Shown here in pieces: positions 9,123-17,988 of a stretch of DNA of 17,988 bases. The translations under genes and the position numbers were made by a program. Origin of the DNA: Larix sibirica. Its lineage: Eukaryota; Streptophyta; Pinopsida; Pinales; Pinaceae. The stretch lies in NCBI GenBank assembly GCA_004151065.3, contig NWUY0300034807.1:1-17988 (forward strand), in the 5' to 3' direction. Every line of letters begins with the position of its first letter. Positions within the stretch are counted from its first letter, which is position 1. Below the pieces are notes generated by a model. The model worked only from the letters and a program-made list of their open reading frames with translations. It did not search any database and was not told where the DNA came from.

Positions 9123-9479
9123 ATCCTTTAAACTATAATGATTTCTAATTATCAAAATATTTTTAAAAGAATCTTGATTTAAAATTATTTAACTCCTTTA
9201 AAATAATATTATTTTTCATACTATAACCATTTCCATAATCATATTTTTATACCTATATAACCATTTCCATAATCATATATTTACACTTATATGCTCCAAA
9301 ATAATAATCTTCTTCTTATAATAATCATAAAAATAATATTATTCTTTTTTTAATAATCAACAAAATAATATTCTTCTTCTTTTAATAATCATCCATAAAT
9401 ATATCTTCACACTTTACAAATATTTACTAGTTTTTAAATATTAAAAATGCTTAGAAAACTCTTTTAAATCTTTAAAATN
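9123..9479. other. Very AT-rich spacer with a 34-bp direct repeat and one ambiguous base
   Basis: No gene is seen. TATAACCATTTCCATAATCA occurs at 9222 and again at 9256 (34-bp spacing). Beyond that, TAATAAT/CTTCTT-rich low-complexity sequence continues to about 9400. The base at 9479 is given as n, the only ambiguous call in the window. Confidence 0.6.
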
Positions 9480-9828
9480 GTTCTAAGACAAATGATCAAA
9501 TACCATATCATTCCTAGTAGTGATACCCAACTCATAAATAAAGGTAATCTTTAAAGTGAGAAATGTTTAGACCTATAAGAATCTCTTTTCATACTTCCTT
9601 AGTAAAAAAAAATACACTAAAAGATGATTAAGAGCCTTTTTATCTTTCTTACACAAACATTTGGATCCATTTTATCTCTTTTGATTATATTATCCGAAGA
9701 CATAATACTATTTTCAAAACAAAAGTCTATAAAGCATTTCACTTTCAAGGAAATATTCCATCTCCAAAGTTTATGGTACCACCATTTTCCCTCACATTTA
9801 AAAGAAAGTTAAAATAACATTTTATATT

Positions 9829-10130
9829 AACTTTGCACTGACTTTGACTATTGCTCTATTTCATTAGTCTAATACCTATATGATTTAAACCAACCACATA
9901 AACATTCCATTCAATAAAATATTCACTCACTAAACCCACATCATCAACTACCATCCAATAAGAAGAACAAAGTTTGCACTAATATGCTAACTTTGCATTA
10001 ACTTTGACTATTAACTCTATTTCATTAATCTAATACCTATATGATTTAAACCAACAAAGCATTCCATTCAATAAGATAATCACCCACTAAACCCATATCA
10101 TCAACTCGCATCCAATAAGAGGAACAAAGC
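9829..10130. repeat. 160-bp tandem duplication inside the minus-strand LINE fragment
   Basis: Two units begin with AACTTTGCAYTRACTTTGAC at 9829 and 9989. They share CTAATACCTATATGATTTAA, the CATTCCATTCAATAA segment and TCCAATAAGARGAACAAAG. They differ by substitutions and small indels, including loss of a short segment in unit 2 after AAACCAAC, so this duplication is not recent. Confidence 0.8.
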
Positions 10131-10225
10131 TCCCCAACCTATACTTTCTTCACATGAGCTAATCTCCTGAAACCACAAAGCTCCCCAACCTATACTTTCG
10201 TCAAATGAGATAATCTCCTGAAACC
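10124..10225. repeat. 51-bp tandem duplication
   Basis: ACAAAGCTCCCCAACCTATA begins at 10124 and at 10175. Both units end in AATCTCCTGAAACCA with only a few differences. It directly abuts the end of the 160-bp duplication. Confidence 0.85.
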
Positions 10226-10250
10226 ATTTCCGGAAAGGTAAGAGATGGGA

Positions 10251-10509
10251 TGGGGATGAATTTATTCTTAATAAAAAATATTACTAATGTTTTAATCTTT
10301 TAAAACATATTTTTAGTTTTTTTATTTTAAAATTAAACACTTACTTTTAAATATGTCTACAAGTGAGTTTTTTTATTTAAATTTTTTATATATCTAAAAA
10401 AATTACATTTTTATAAATTTGATTCATTTTGGTGATTGATATATCAAGGTTTTTTCAAAGAAAAAAAACCATATTTTTGTTATTTCAAAGAAATTAAAAA
10501 GTACATAGC
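10251..10509. other. AT-rich spacer up to the duplication junction
   Basis: No gene, repeat family or target-site duplication is seen. The 18-base target sequence flanking copy A is absent here, which argues that copy B does not begin with a retrotransposition junction. The junction is at 10509/10510, where AT-rich DNA changes to LINE ORF1 sequence. Confidence 0.6.
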
Positions 10510-11623
10510 TTAACCTTCAGCTTGGATCCAAGGTATTTTATACAGTCATCTTCTTAAGGATTGAGGACAAAAATAGGTTAATCGATGGAGGTCCGTACTT
10601 CTTCAACTTAGCTTTCCTATTCATTTGCAATTGGATCGAAAGGTTCAACACGGACACTGAGGATTTTTCATGGGCTCTGGTTTGGATTCACTTGTACTCC
10701 CTCTGGCACAAGACTAATGGGATGAGGAAACCCTGCAAGAAATAGGAAACTCCTTAGGAGAATTTGTAAAGATAGCCGACCAAACCAGAGTCAATAAGTA
10801 CACTTCATACACAAGAATATGCATCTGCATGCACATAGCAAGATCCCTGCCAAACTCGATCTCTCTAGTGCATGGAGATCTTGAATGGATCCATCTGGTT
10901 GATTATGAGCATGTCCCCTTCCAGTGCCACAAATGCCATGAAAATGGACATATCTATAGAGACTGCCCTAAAAATAAGCACGCTCCAGACCCCAGGAAAT
11001 AACAGGCCATGAAGGAGGAAGGATTCAGAAAATTTCTATCTAGGCGTCGCCAAAACCTTAAGAACCCTACGATCAACAAAACAACCAACACAACCACGAG
11101 CAACAGTTTTTATATCCTCACTAATCAGCAAGAGGATCCTGAAACCCTGCATGCAAAGGATGAACAAGCTACAAAAAAGCAGCATGTGGAACCAATTATT
11201 GAGAAGATTCCAAACTCACAAGACCCCTCTTCCTCAACAAAAGTTGTCTCACTTGAGATCCTGACAGTGACACCAAACCCAAATCTAGATGTGGTCATGG
11301 ATGAGGATATGAGCGATATATATCTAGTGGATTTGGATCTCTTAGGATTGGAGGAAGCATGTCGCCACAAAGCTTATATTGTTATTCCCTCCAAGAAGAT
11401 ACATCTACTGAAAGAAGCATTAGCCAAAGTCAGGTCCAAGTCCAAACTGGGTATTCAAAATAATATGCAAAAAGATCAAAATAAAACTACAAAGGGCCCC
11501 CAAAAACATGGTAGGAAAACATATCTGTAGCGCCTCAAAACCCTTGGCACCAATTTGGTTGAATTAGAGAAGTATACCCAACTCACCGAGTTCTTTCCCT
11601 CCAACTCTCTAATTTCTCAGTGA
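10510..11623 (+). pseudogene. LINE copy B ORF1, 5'-truncated
   Basis: The DUF4283-like part (10544 to about 10850) carries the same frameshift near 10705-10718 as copy A. The CCHC knuckle is intact at 10925-10966 (C-H-K-C then H then C). A single TAA at about 11000 follows PDPRK. The next part is open from 11009 to 11530 (173 codons): a basic FLSRRRQNLKN stretch, a Thr/Asn-rich linker, an acidic section (DVVMDEDMSDIYLVDLDLL) and a Lys-rich C-terminus. The TAG at 11528 probably replaces CAG, because the frame continues protein-like to the TGA at 11621-11623, which overlaps the ORF2 start. This is the best-preserved ORF1 C-terminus in the window. Confidence 0.85.
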
Positions 11624-14600
11624 ATATCATCTCCTAGAACGTAAGAGGCATCAACAGTTTGAACAAGCACATAATGATGCATAGGAAACTTCTTCAGGAA
11701 AAGCCCTCTTTGATCCTAATCCAAGAAACCAAATGTAGCAACAACAATCTAGAGACCCTCATGGCGCATCTCTGGAAAGGTTGTAAAGCAGTGGCAGTAG
11801 ATGAAAATGGAGCCTTGGGAGGCCTTGCGCTTTCCTAGATCCCCCAAGAGGTAAACATATATGATTCCCTTGTCACAAGGAACTCAATCTCAGCTTCTTT
11901 TCATGTCTTGGGAATGAAATTTCATGGGCGCCTCTCTAACATTTATGGACCCCAATCCTCGGAGCAAAAAATTAGTCTTCTTGATTATATGGAATGGTAT
12001 AGGCTCACCTACCCCGATCAGCCTTGGATACTTGTTGGGGATTTCAACATGATCACCAATCTCAAAGAGAAAAAAAGAGGTCGTGGAATCCTATATCAGG
12101 AAGATGTATGATTCAAGACTTTCATAGATAATAACAATCTGGAAGAAGCTGAAACAACTAATGGTATCTTCACCTGGAACAATAGAAGAGGATGTGCCAA
12201 CCAAATTGCCTCAAAATTGGATCACTTCCTTATATCAGAGGACATAATAGAGCTGGGAATGAACTTGAATGCAACGGTTCTCCCTTCTGCAGGCTTAGAC
12301 CAATGGCCCATCTGTTTACTCACATGAAGTGTCCCTTCTAGTTCAAAAAGTTTTGGATCTCCCATCTTTACTTTTAGGAAACAATTAAAAACTAGTGGAT
12401 GGGATTCCAAATCTCTGTTGCCTCTAGGATGTATAGGCTTCAACAGAAACTCAAACTCCTCAAGCATAACCTAAAAAATATGGAATAAGAGCACATTTGG
12501 AAAGATATTCACTGCCAAATCCACCCTAGATCAAGAAATGGTCTCTCTTCAACAACAAATGATCAATGATGATCGCACAGAGGAAAGGAACGAAAGGGAG
12601 GCATATATTCAAGCTCAAATAGAGGATCACTACAAGTAGGAGGAGACCCTATGGAGACAAAAATATGGAATCAGCTGGTTGAAGGACGGGGAGCGTAATA
12701 CTACTTTCTTTCATCCCTCCACCATTCAACATAGAATTCACAACACAATCGCTAATATAAAGAAATTGAATGGTTCTAGAGTGGAAACGCATGAGGATAT
12801 TGAAGACACCCCAGATAGAAGCAAGGCCATAGACCAGGTTGCCACTCACATCCCTTCAATTTTCATGGAGGAACAAAATGCAAATTTAATGAGGCCGATA
12901 ACCCCTTTTGAGGTTGAAATGGCAATTCAACAAATGGCTGAAGGAAAATTTGCAGGTCCCGATGGCTTCACTATTGAATTCTTTCACCATTGTTGGGACC
13001 CTCTAAAGGAAGAATTTTGGGAGATAGTGGAAGAATCACACAGAAAATAGTGGGTACTTCCAGAGTTCAACGCCACCTTCATTACGCTCATCCAAAAGGA
13101 GGATAACGTGGCTTCCCCAAGTAAGTACATACCCATAGCTTTCTGTAATGTCATCTACAAAATAATTTCAAAATTTATTTCCAATCGCCTTAAACCGCTC
13201 CTTCCTTCCCCATTTCCCCGAAACAAACCGGTTATGTGGAAGGTAGAAAGATCCTAGGCGAAATCATTTTAGCACATGTGGTCATCCATTCTTTAAAAAC
13301 AACCAAAAATGCTGGCATGCTTCTTAAGTTGGATCTTTCCAAGGATTTTGACAAAATAAACTGGGATTACATTGAAAGAATCCTTCACGCCTTTGACTTC
13401 TCTACCTCATGGACCAAATGGGTGTTATATTTGATCTCCACCCGTTTTTTCTCCATTCTTATCAACGATGCTCCCTCAGCCACCTTTACCCCTTATAGAG
13501 GAATCCATCAAGGATACCCCCTCTCCCCCTTCCTATTCATCCTCATGGAAGAGGTGTTGGGATGCATGATTAAGTCCATATATATAATGGGGCATATTAA
13601 AGGTGTACCTTTGCATGAGAATCCCCCACTCACACACCAACAATTCGTCGATGACAACCTTCTAATGGGTCACCCCTCTATTCAAGAAGCAAGAACCCAG
13701 CCCCACATTCTTCAAGTCTTCTTAGAATCCCCGGGAACCGCAATCAAACTTGAAAAATACCACATCTTCTTTTTAATACTCTGATCATCACTCAGAGGAA
13801 TATGGCCAGAATCTTTGGATTTACCATAGCCTCTCTCCCCTTTAAATACTTGGGATCCTCTCTAACAGACACAGCCATCAAACACTCTTCTTGGCATTAA
13901 CTTCTTGAAAAACTTGATCAAAATCTCTCTTCTTGGACTTTCATATCCCTAAATATTGTTGGGAGCCTCACCCTCATTAAATCTGTCCTTCAAGCTATGC
14001 CTCTATAACTCTTCTCCATCCTTGCTACTCTGAAATAGGTCCTAAAATCTATCAAAAATATACAATGCACATTTATTTGGGGAGGCGACAAAAACCACCT
14101 CAAATGGCCTCTTGTTAAATGGGACACGATTTGTACACTCAAGTCGGAAGGAGGCCTAGGCCTGAAAGATCCGGCCAAGAGCAATGAAGTGATGAGTGCC
14201 AAAATTTGGTGGAATTGGGAAACACATAATTCAATTCCATGGGCCCAATTATGGAACCGAAAATATGCCCCTATTTGGGACCCTTAGGAAATAATTTGTT
14301 TCAATCTCTCAACCCGTGGTTCTCTCATCTAGAACACAGCAAACACTCAAAGGTATCTGGTTCAACAACATTGTTTTTGGGAAGTTCGAAATGAAGCCTC
14401 TGCCCACTTCTTGACGGACTCCTGACAACATGTACCCAACATAGATGGTCTCCTACAGCTACCCTATATCTCGAATTCTATTCAAACCTCCTTGTAAAAT
14501 ACTATCGGGTTGACAACGACATGTAGGAATTTAGGACTTGGAAGCATCCTAGGGAATGGGGGCTACCCATCAATAATGAGGATATGGAAAAAAATTGGTA

Positions 14601-15947
14601 GGAGCTGCAAAAACGAAGGATCCATAATCAGCAGGAACCAGATATTATTAGCTCGGGTTACAAATCAGTTGACACATTCACTGTTAAAGAGGATTATCAT
14701 TTGCACTCTTAGCACAACTTAGAACAAAAAGATCCCATCTGGTAAAAAATATGGAACATGAAAACATGACCAAAAGTTACCACCTTTCTATGGTTGGTCA
14801 TCCATAAACGCTTCCTCTCATGGGACAATCTCATAAAGCGAGCCTTCTATGGACCGTCTAGATTTGTACTCTGCTACAACCAGGAAGAGACAATGGAGCA
14901 CCTGTTGGACACATGTCCTTTATCCAGCGGTCTATGGGATAAAATATCTCTATTATGCAGAAGAATTAATCGCGTCCATGGAAATATGGTGTAGTTTATC
15001 AAGAACTGGAACAATTAGCCCTTTCAAAATAATATCTGAAATTGTCTCTAAACCATTATTCTAGGATTTGTCGTCTGGGAAATTTGGAAGAAGCATAACC
15101 AAAGGATTTTTGAATACAAGGTTAGGAATGAGGACACAGTGTGGGCTATGTGTAAAAACCACATCCTTGAGACTCTTTTCCTCAATAATTGGGTAGAACA
15201 AGACTTCCAAGCAGATCAACTGGAAACCACCATAATGAAAAACTAGGGTCTCACAATCCAGCCACAGAAAATTCACACCATTTCTATATCCAGGGTCCCT
15301 TTGAGCCCGAATAAATGGAGTTGTCCACCCACTGGCTTCTTCAAGCTCAATTTCGATGGCACCTCCAAAGGAAACCCAGGACCGGCTGGGTTTGGTGGAG
15401 TTTCCTGGGATAGCTCATGGGAAATCACTCGCCTTTAATTTGGGAATCTCGGCAATGACAATAGCAATGTTGTTGAACTAGCAATGCTCCTACATGGGAT
15501 TCAAATAGATATAAAATGGTCTCTTCTTCCTTTGGTGATGGAGGGGGACTCACAAATAATAATCTCACTAGCCAGGAAAATAAAATGCGGAGCTCAGTCA
15601 ACAAATTATCACCAAGATGGAGGCTCATCTATGGTCTCTCCCAACTAGATGATTTCTTCCCCACCTTAGGATATGTTGTGTTTCAGAATGTCAAAAGGAA
15701 AGCAAATGCAGTGGCTGGTCAATTAGTGAACGAAGGGGTCTCCTGTAACTCATCCCTTCGAGATCTGGATCTGGCTATGCTAAATGAAAACATGCTCAAA
15801 ACATAGTTCCTCACTCTGGCCAAGTAGGATTTCCACTCTCTGGATGCGGCTTATATCTCGAACCCCAAGGAGTACAACAAGTCAGTCCGAGAAGCCACCA
15901 CCTCCCACCACGTGGCTCCTTCTTGGCTGACCCACAATGTAATTTAA
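11620..15947 (+). pseudogene. LINE copy B ORF2 (endonuclease - RT - zf-RVT - RNase H), broken
   Basis: The architecture matches copy A. Endonuclease: stop in place of Trp before NVRG, QETKC, NIYGP, GDFN at about 12034, SKLDHFL, then D-Q-W-P-I at 12298-12312, where the catalytic His of S-D-H-W-P-I has become Gln. RT: GPDGFT near 12955, the shared frameshift near 13220, DLSKDFD, GYPLSPFLF, catalytic FVDD at 13644-13655, and LPFKYLG at about 13838-13858. A 1-bp deletion in a T run near 13771 breaks the frame between FVDD and KYLG. The zf-RVT part is at about 14730-14945. RNase H: first Asp retained (NFDGTSKGNPG, about 15350), Glu and Asp of NVVELA and MEGDSQ retained, but the last Asp is Gly (AVAGQL, about 15712). 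The TAA at 15945-15947 overlaps the next ATG. Confidence 0.9.
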
Positions 15948-16901
15948 TGTCTGCCCTCATTGATGCACTCAGCTTTTATGAGGTTGTCCTTCCAAGTGAT
16001 TTGTAGAGCTGGCTTTGGTACTTTGGCAATAATTTCATTCTAGTGCGAATTTATGGCCTGCATGAATGTCGTTTCCATGCTATTTGACAAGGTTTGATAC
16101 CATATTTTAGGGTTATGTAGCGGAAATTCAGCCAGTGCTTCTATTATGTGTCTGGTTGGTCGATCGCTTAGTGCTTGTCTCAGCCTCCTCGTTCAGGTAA
16201 TTGGATTTTCCACGCTCATTTTTTTCTTAGGATAAGTCTCGCTCCTCCGTGGCTCTAGTCTATATTTTGCTATGGCTTCGGGCTCCCTCGTTTGACAGTC
16301 ATCATGTCCCGATGACCCAAATCAAATCCTCAACATGGTGGTAGAGGCCATGGGCACTCAGGAAACCGTGGTCGCAGAGGTTCTATTGATTGTGGCTATG
16401 ACAGCTCTGTTCCAATCCATCTGATAACCATGTTAGATGACTAGGAGGAGGAATTGGTAATACAACAGATGATTAGTCAAAGGGAAAGGGTCAGGTGCAA
16501 ACATTATTGGCTGGTGAAGAGCATCACTCGCTCAAATTCTTATGCACTCACAGGACCTCACTTAGGGGAATAACCCCTCCCCTTCTCCTTCCCCAGCTCC
16601 GGTTATTCATATTGCTTCCTCTCTGGTAACCTCTCATGTTTCCAAACTCGTGGTGCACTAAGGCACTCAGCAAGGCAAGGATCCCTAGATGCCAGGTGAT
16701 AAAACGAACATTGCTTCGATGAGCGGCCACAAGTGCGAGCATGTTGAGCGAAAGAATTCAGTACTCCCGTCCCTTCAAAAGAAAACGAAACCACTTCCTA
16801 AAAAAATGGCTTTGGACAGCACATCCAGCTCAGAGAATTATCGCTGCCCCATTCTGGAAGAAAAACCCGAGGATGCAGACGCGGCCAGCAACCTCAAGTA
16901 A
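15947..16901 (+). pseudogene. Candidate third LINE ORF (ORF3), copy B, with stops and one frameshift
   Basis: This is the counterpart of 7072-8025. The TAATG overlap with the ORF2 stop is preserved (15945-15949). The frame matches copy A without indels for over 500 bases. A 1-bp insertion near 16519 then shifts it, and the final 70 codons (16689-16901) are open in the shifted frame. Most stops are shared with copy A. Private ones include TAG at 16004, where copy A has CAG, which shows the CAG-to-TAG change directly, and TAG near 16441, where copy A has TGG. The Arg/Gly-rich stretch is identical. Function is unknown. Confidence 0.45.
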
Positions 16902-17263
16902 CTATGTGGTCTCCTCTTTACTCTTTTTGCTAGCAGTTTAGAATGGGCATTAGGAGCTCGGCTCATAAGACTATTACTTTATTTGTTTCTAGGTTAACTG
17001 TCCACTCCGACTACCATATGAGGCGCTCTTTTTGTGTCAAGCATTCAGATGTCGAACTTTTCTGCAACTATTTTGTTATTTTTCTTGTGGGCAGCACTCT
17101 CTTTTATGTTGGTTCTGATATTTCATGTCTGAGAAGAATTTTAGAGGTTTTCAGTCTGTTTTTTTGGTCTGGTGAGATGCCTCTGATTCTCAGACCTTAA
17201 GACTCTCCTATGCATGTACTGTTTTTGTATTATAATATAATTTCTCTATAAAAATTTTTAAAA
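16902..17263 (+). other. LINE copy B 3' untranslated region
   Basis: This corresponds to 8026-8387 and ends at the same TTTTTAAA tail. In the last 66 bases about five differences from copy A are visible. No convincing coding frame is seen. Confidence 0.7.
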
Positions 17264-17281
17264 AATGATTTTTATATCTTA
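17264..17281 (+). repeat. Copy of the 3' target-site sequence next to LINE copy B
   Basis: AATGATTTTTATATCTTA is identical to 8388-8405. There is no matching copy upstream of 10510, so it was carried along by the segmental duplication and not created by an insertion of copy B. Confidence 0.8.
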
Positions 17282-17988
17282 CAAGTGCAATTCATGTATC
17301 TTATTTTATATTTTATTTTTAATTATAATGAAGTAAATTCCGAAAACACATACTTAGGAAATATGAATTAACTTCATTACATTTACATTATCAATGTTGA
17401 AAACAATTTGTCCAGACTCACAACTTAGGAAATATGAATTGACTTCACTACATTTACATTATCAATGTTGAAAATAATTTGTCCATACTCACAACTCAAT
17501 GGTACCACAAAGTCAATTTAAAGGTACCTTTTGAAAGTACATATTAACTTCATTACTTAGATTCAATGCTATCTACCTACTTAGATTCAATGCATTCTAC
17601 CAATACGTTGTCTTTATTTTGAGGAGTGAGTCTCGTTGAATATGTGAATGTGTGAATATGGTTGAAAAGGTAATTATTAAAATGACATGACATTTAACCC
17701 TAAATAAATTGAAAGGCTTGGCATTATAAAATGAAATAATAAACATGGATAAATTTCAAAATCTAACTTATAAGAGTTATATTATATTTTATGGTACGTT
17801 TTCTGTATATTTAGTATTATGATTATTAAGTATTTGTTTAATTAAGTTTATTGTTTGTTTATTTATTTATATTTAAAATTTTTTAGTTTTTAATTAAACT
17901 TATTGTATATTTATAGTTTAACAAAAAAATTATAAAAAAATATTTAAATTGAATATTAAATAACTTTAACAATAATAAATTAAGCTAA
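17282..17988. other. Duplicated AT-rich 3' flank of copy B
   Basis: This counterpart of 8406-9122 contains no gene. It carries the same 71-bp pair (17354-17495) and 24-bp pair (17557-17604). The 18 bases present near 9007-9024 after copy A are missing near 17883. Similarity is still running at the last base of the window. Confidence 0.8.

Larger units (their letters stand above)
9480..10250 (-). pseudogene. Decayed fragment of a different LINE ORF2 (zf-RVT region), minus strand
   Basis: Read on the minus strand, about 9625-9795 gives a 58-codon open stretch containing KLWRWNISLKVKCF, SSDNIIKRDKMDPNVC and, after a frameshift, LNHLLV. This is the order of the zf-RVT region of plant LINE ORF2 proteins (W-K-x-P-x-K-x-x-F, then T-x-D-x-L-x-K-R, then the Cys and H-L segment). 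Further downstream on that strand (about 9485-9530) comes TRNDMVFDHLS, which resembles the A-R-N-x-x-I-F segment that normally follows. Upstream on that strand (about 9840-10120) is SSYWM-VDD-GLV-Y-IEWN, present twice because of a tandem duplication. It is not the same family as copies A and B, whose zf-RVT sequence differs. No RT or endonuclease part is recognisable. Confidence 0.6.
1650..10509 (+). repeat. Proposed tandem-duplication unit 1 (8,860 bp)
   Basis: Position 1650 of LINE copy A aligns with 10510, where copy B begins abruptly inside ORF1. Similarity then runs colinearly through the LINE, its 3' target-site duplication and about 0.7 kb of host flank, up to the window end (9122 aligned with 17988). 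The simplest reading is a head-to-tail duplication whose first unit is 1650-10509. Its right end is inferred from the junction with copy B. The matching right end of unit 2 lies beyond the window. Confidence 0.7.
10510..17263 (+). mobile_element. LINE copy B, 5'-truncated by the segmental duplication, inactive
   Basis: This copy is colinear with LINE copy A from its position 1650 onward and lacks the 5' leader and ORF1 N-terminus. It ends at the same base and is followed by the same host sequence. It shares stops with copy A (for example TAG in place of Trp before NVRG) and the RT frameshift. Private changes include a 19-bp loss in ORF2 at 12318/12319, a 1-bp loss in a T run near 13771, and further stops. 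It keeps the 48-bp RT block encoding FKYLGSSLTD that copy A has lost. The truncation resembles ordinary LINE 5' truncation, but the shared 3' flank shows a DNA-level duplication. Confidence 0.92.
10510..17988 (+). repeat. Proposed tandem-duplication unit 2, running past the window end
   Basis: This segment is colinear with 1650-9122 at roughly 93-99 percent identity by eye, depending on region. It contains LINE copy B and the same host flank. Its right boundary is outside the window. Confidence 0.85.

Noticed and set aside
9624-9812. 62-codon plus-strand frame in the spacer
   Set aside because: It is the antisense shadow of the minus-strand zf-RVT fragment.
10510-17263. Copy B as an independent, ordinarily 5'-truncated LINE insertion
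   Set aside because: It is followed by the same host flank as copy A (including the 71-bp and 24-bp repeats), lacks a target-site duplication at its 5' end, and shares disabling mutations with copy A.

Overview
This window looks like intergenic DNA from a large plant nuclear genome. I find no intact host gene, no tRNA or rRNA gene, and nothing prokaryotic. The plant assignment rests on the main element. It is a LINE (L1-like non-LTR retrotransposon) whose ORF1 has a DUF4283-like region plus a CCHC zinc knuckle, and whose ORF2 carries an APE-type endonuclease, reverse transcriptase, a zf-RVT-like region and a C-terminal RNase H. That combination is typical of plant LINEs. A gymnosperm is possible but the sequence alone does not prove it.

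Layout. Positions 1-1093 are AT-rich DNA with no recognisable gene. Positions 1094-1234 hold a 62-bp tandem repeat that is the insertion target of LINE copy A. Copy A spans 1235-8387 and is bounded by an 18-bp target-site duplication (1217-1234 and 8388-8405). Positions 8406-9122 are its AT-rich 3' flank, with two short tandem repeats. Positions 9123-10509 are AT-rich DNA that includes a decayed minus-strand fragment of a different LINE (about 9480-10250). At 10510 the sequence abruptly re-enters LINE copy A at the equivalent of position 1650. It then repeats LINE and 3' flank as copy B (10510-17263 plus flank) to the window end. Copy B therefore carries the same host flank as copy A, so it arose by duplication of a DNA segment and not by a second retrotransposition. 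The geometry fits a head-to-tail tandem duplication with a unit of 8,860 bp.

Coding logic. Both LINE copies are dead. They share several in-frame stops and at least two frameshifts, so the element was already defective when the segment was duplicated. Nearly all stops are TAG or TGA at positions expected to be CAG, CGA or TGG, the signature of C-to-T decay of methylated DNA. Reading through these stops gives three consecutive cistrons. ORF1 (nucleic-acid-binding) ends in a TGA that overlaps the start of ORF2. ORF2 (endonuclease, RT, RNase H) ends at a TAA whose last A is the first base of the next ATG (TAATG). The third frame, here called ORF3, runs 318 codons in copy A with no frameshift. 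It contains an Arg/Gly-rich stretch and a Pro/Ser linker, and I do not recognise it.

The most interesting signal is this candidate third ORF downstream of the RNase H, joined to ORF2 by a UAAUG stop-start overlap like the one used for translational coupling in the silkworm LINE SART1.
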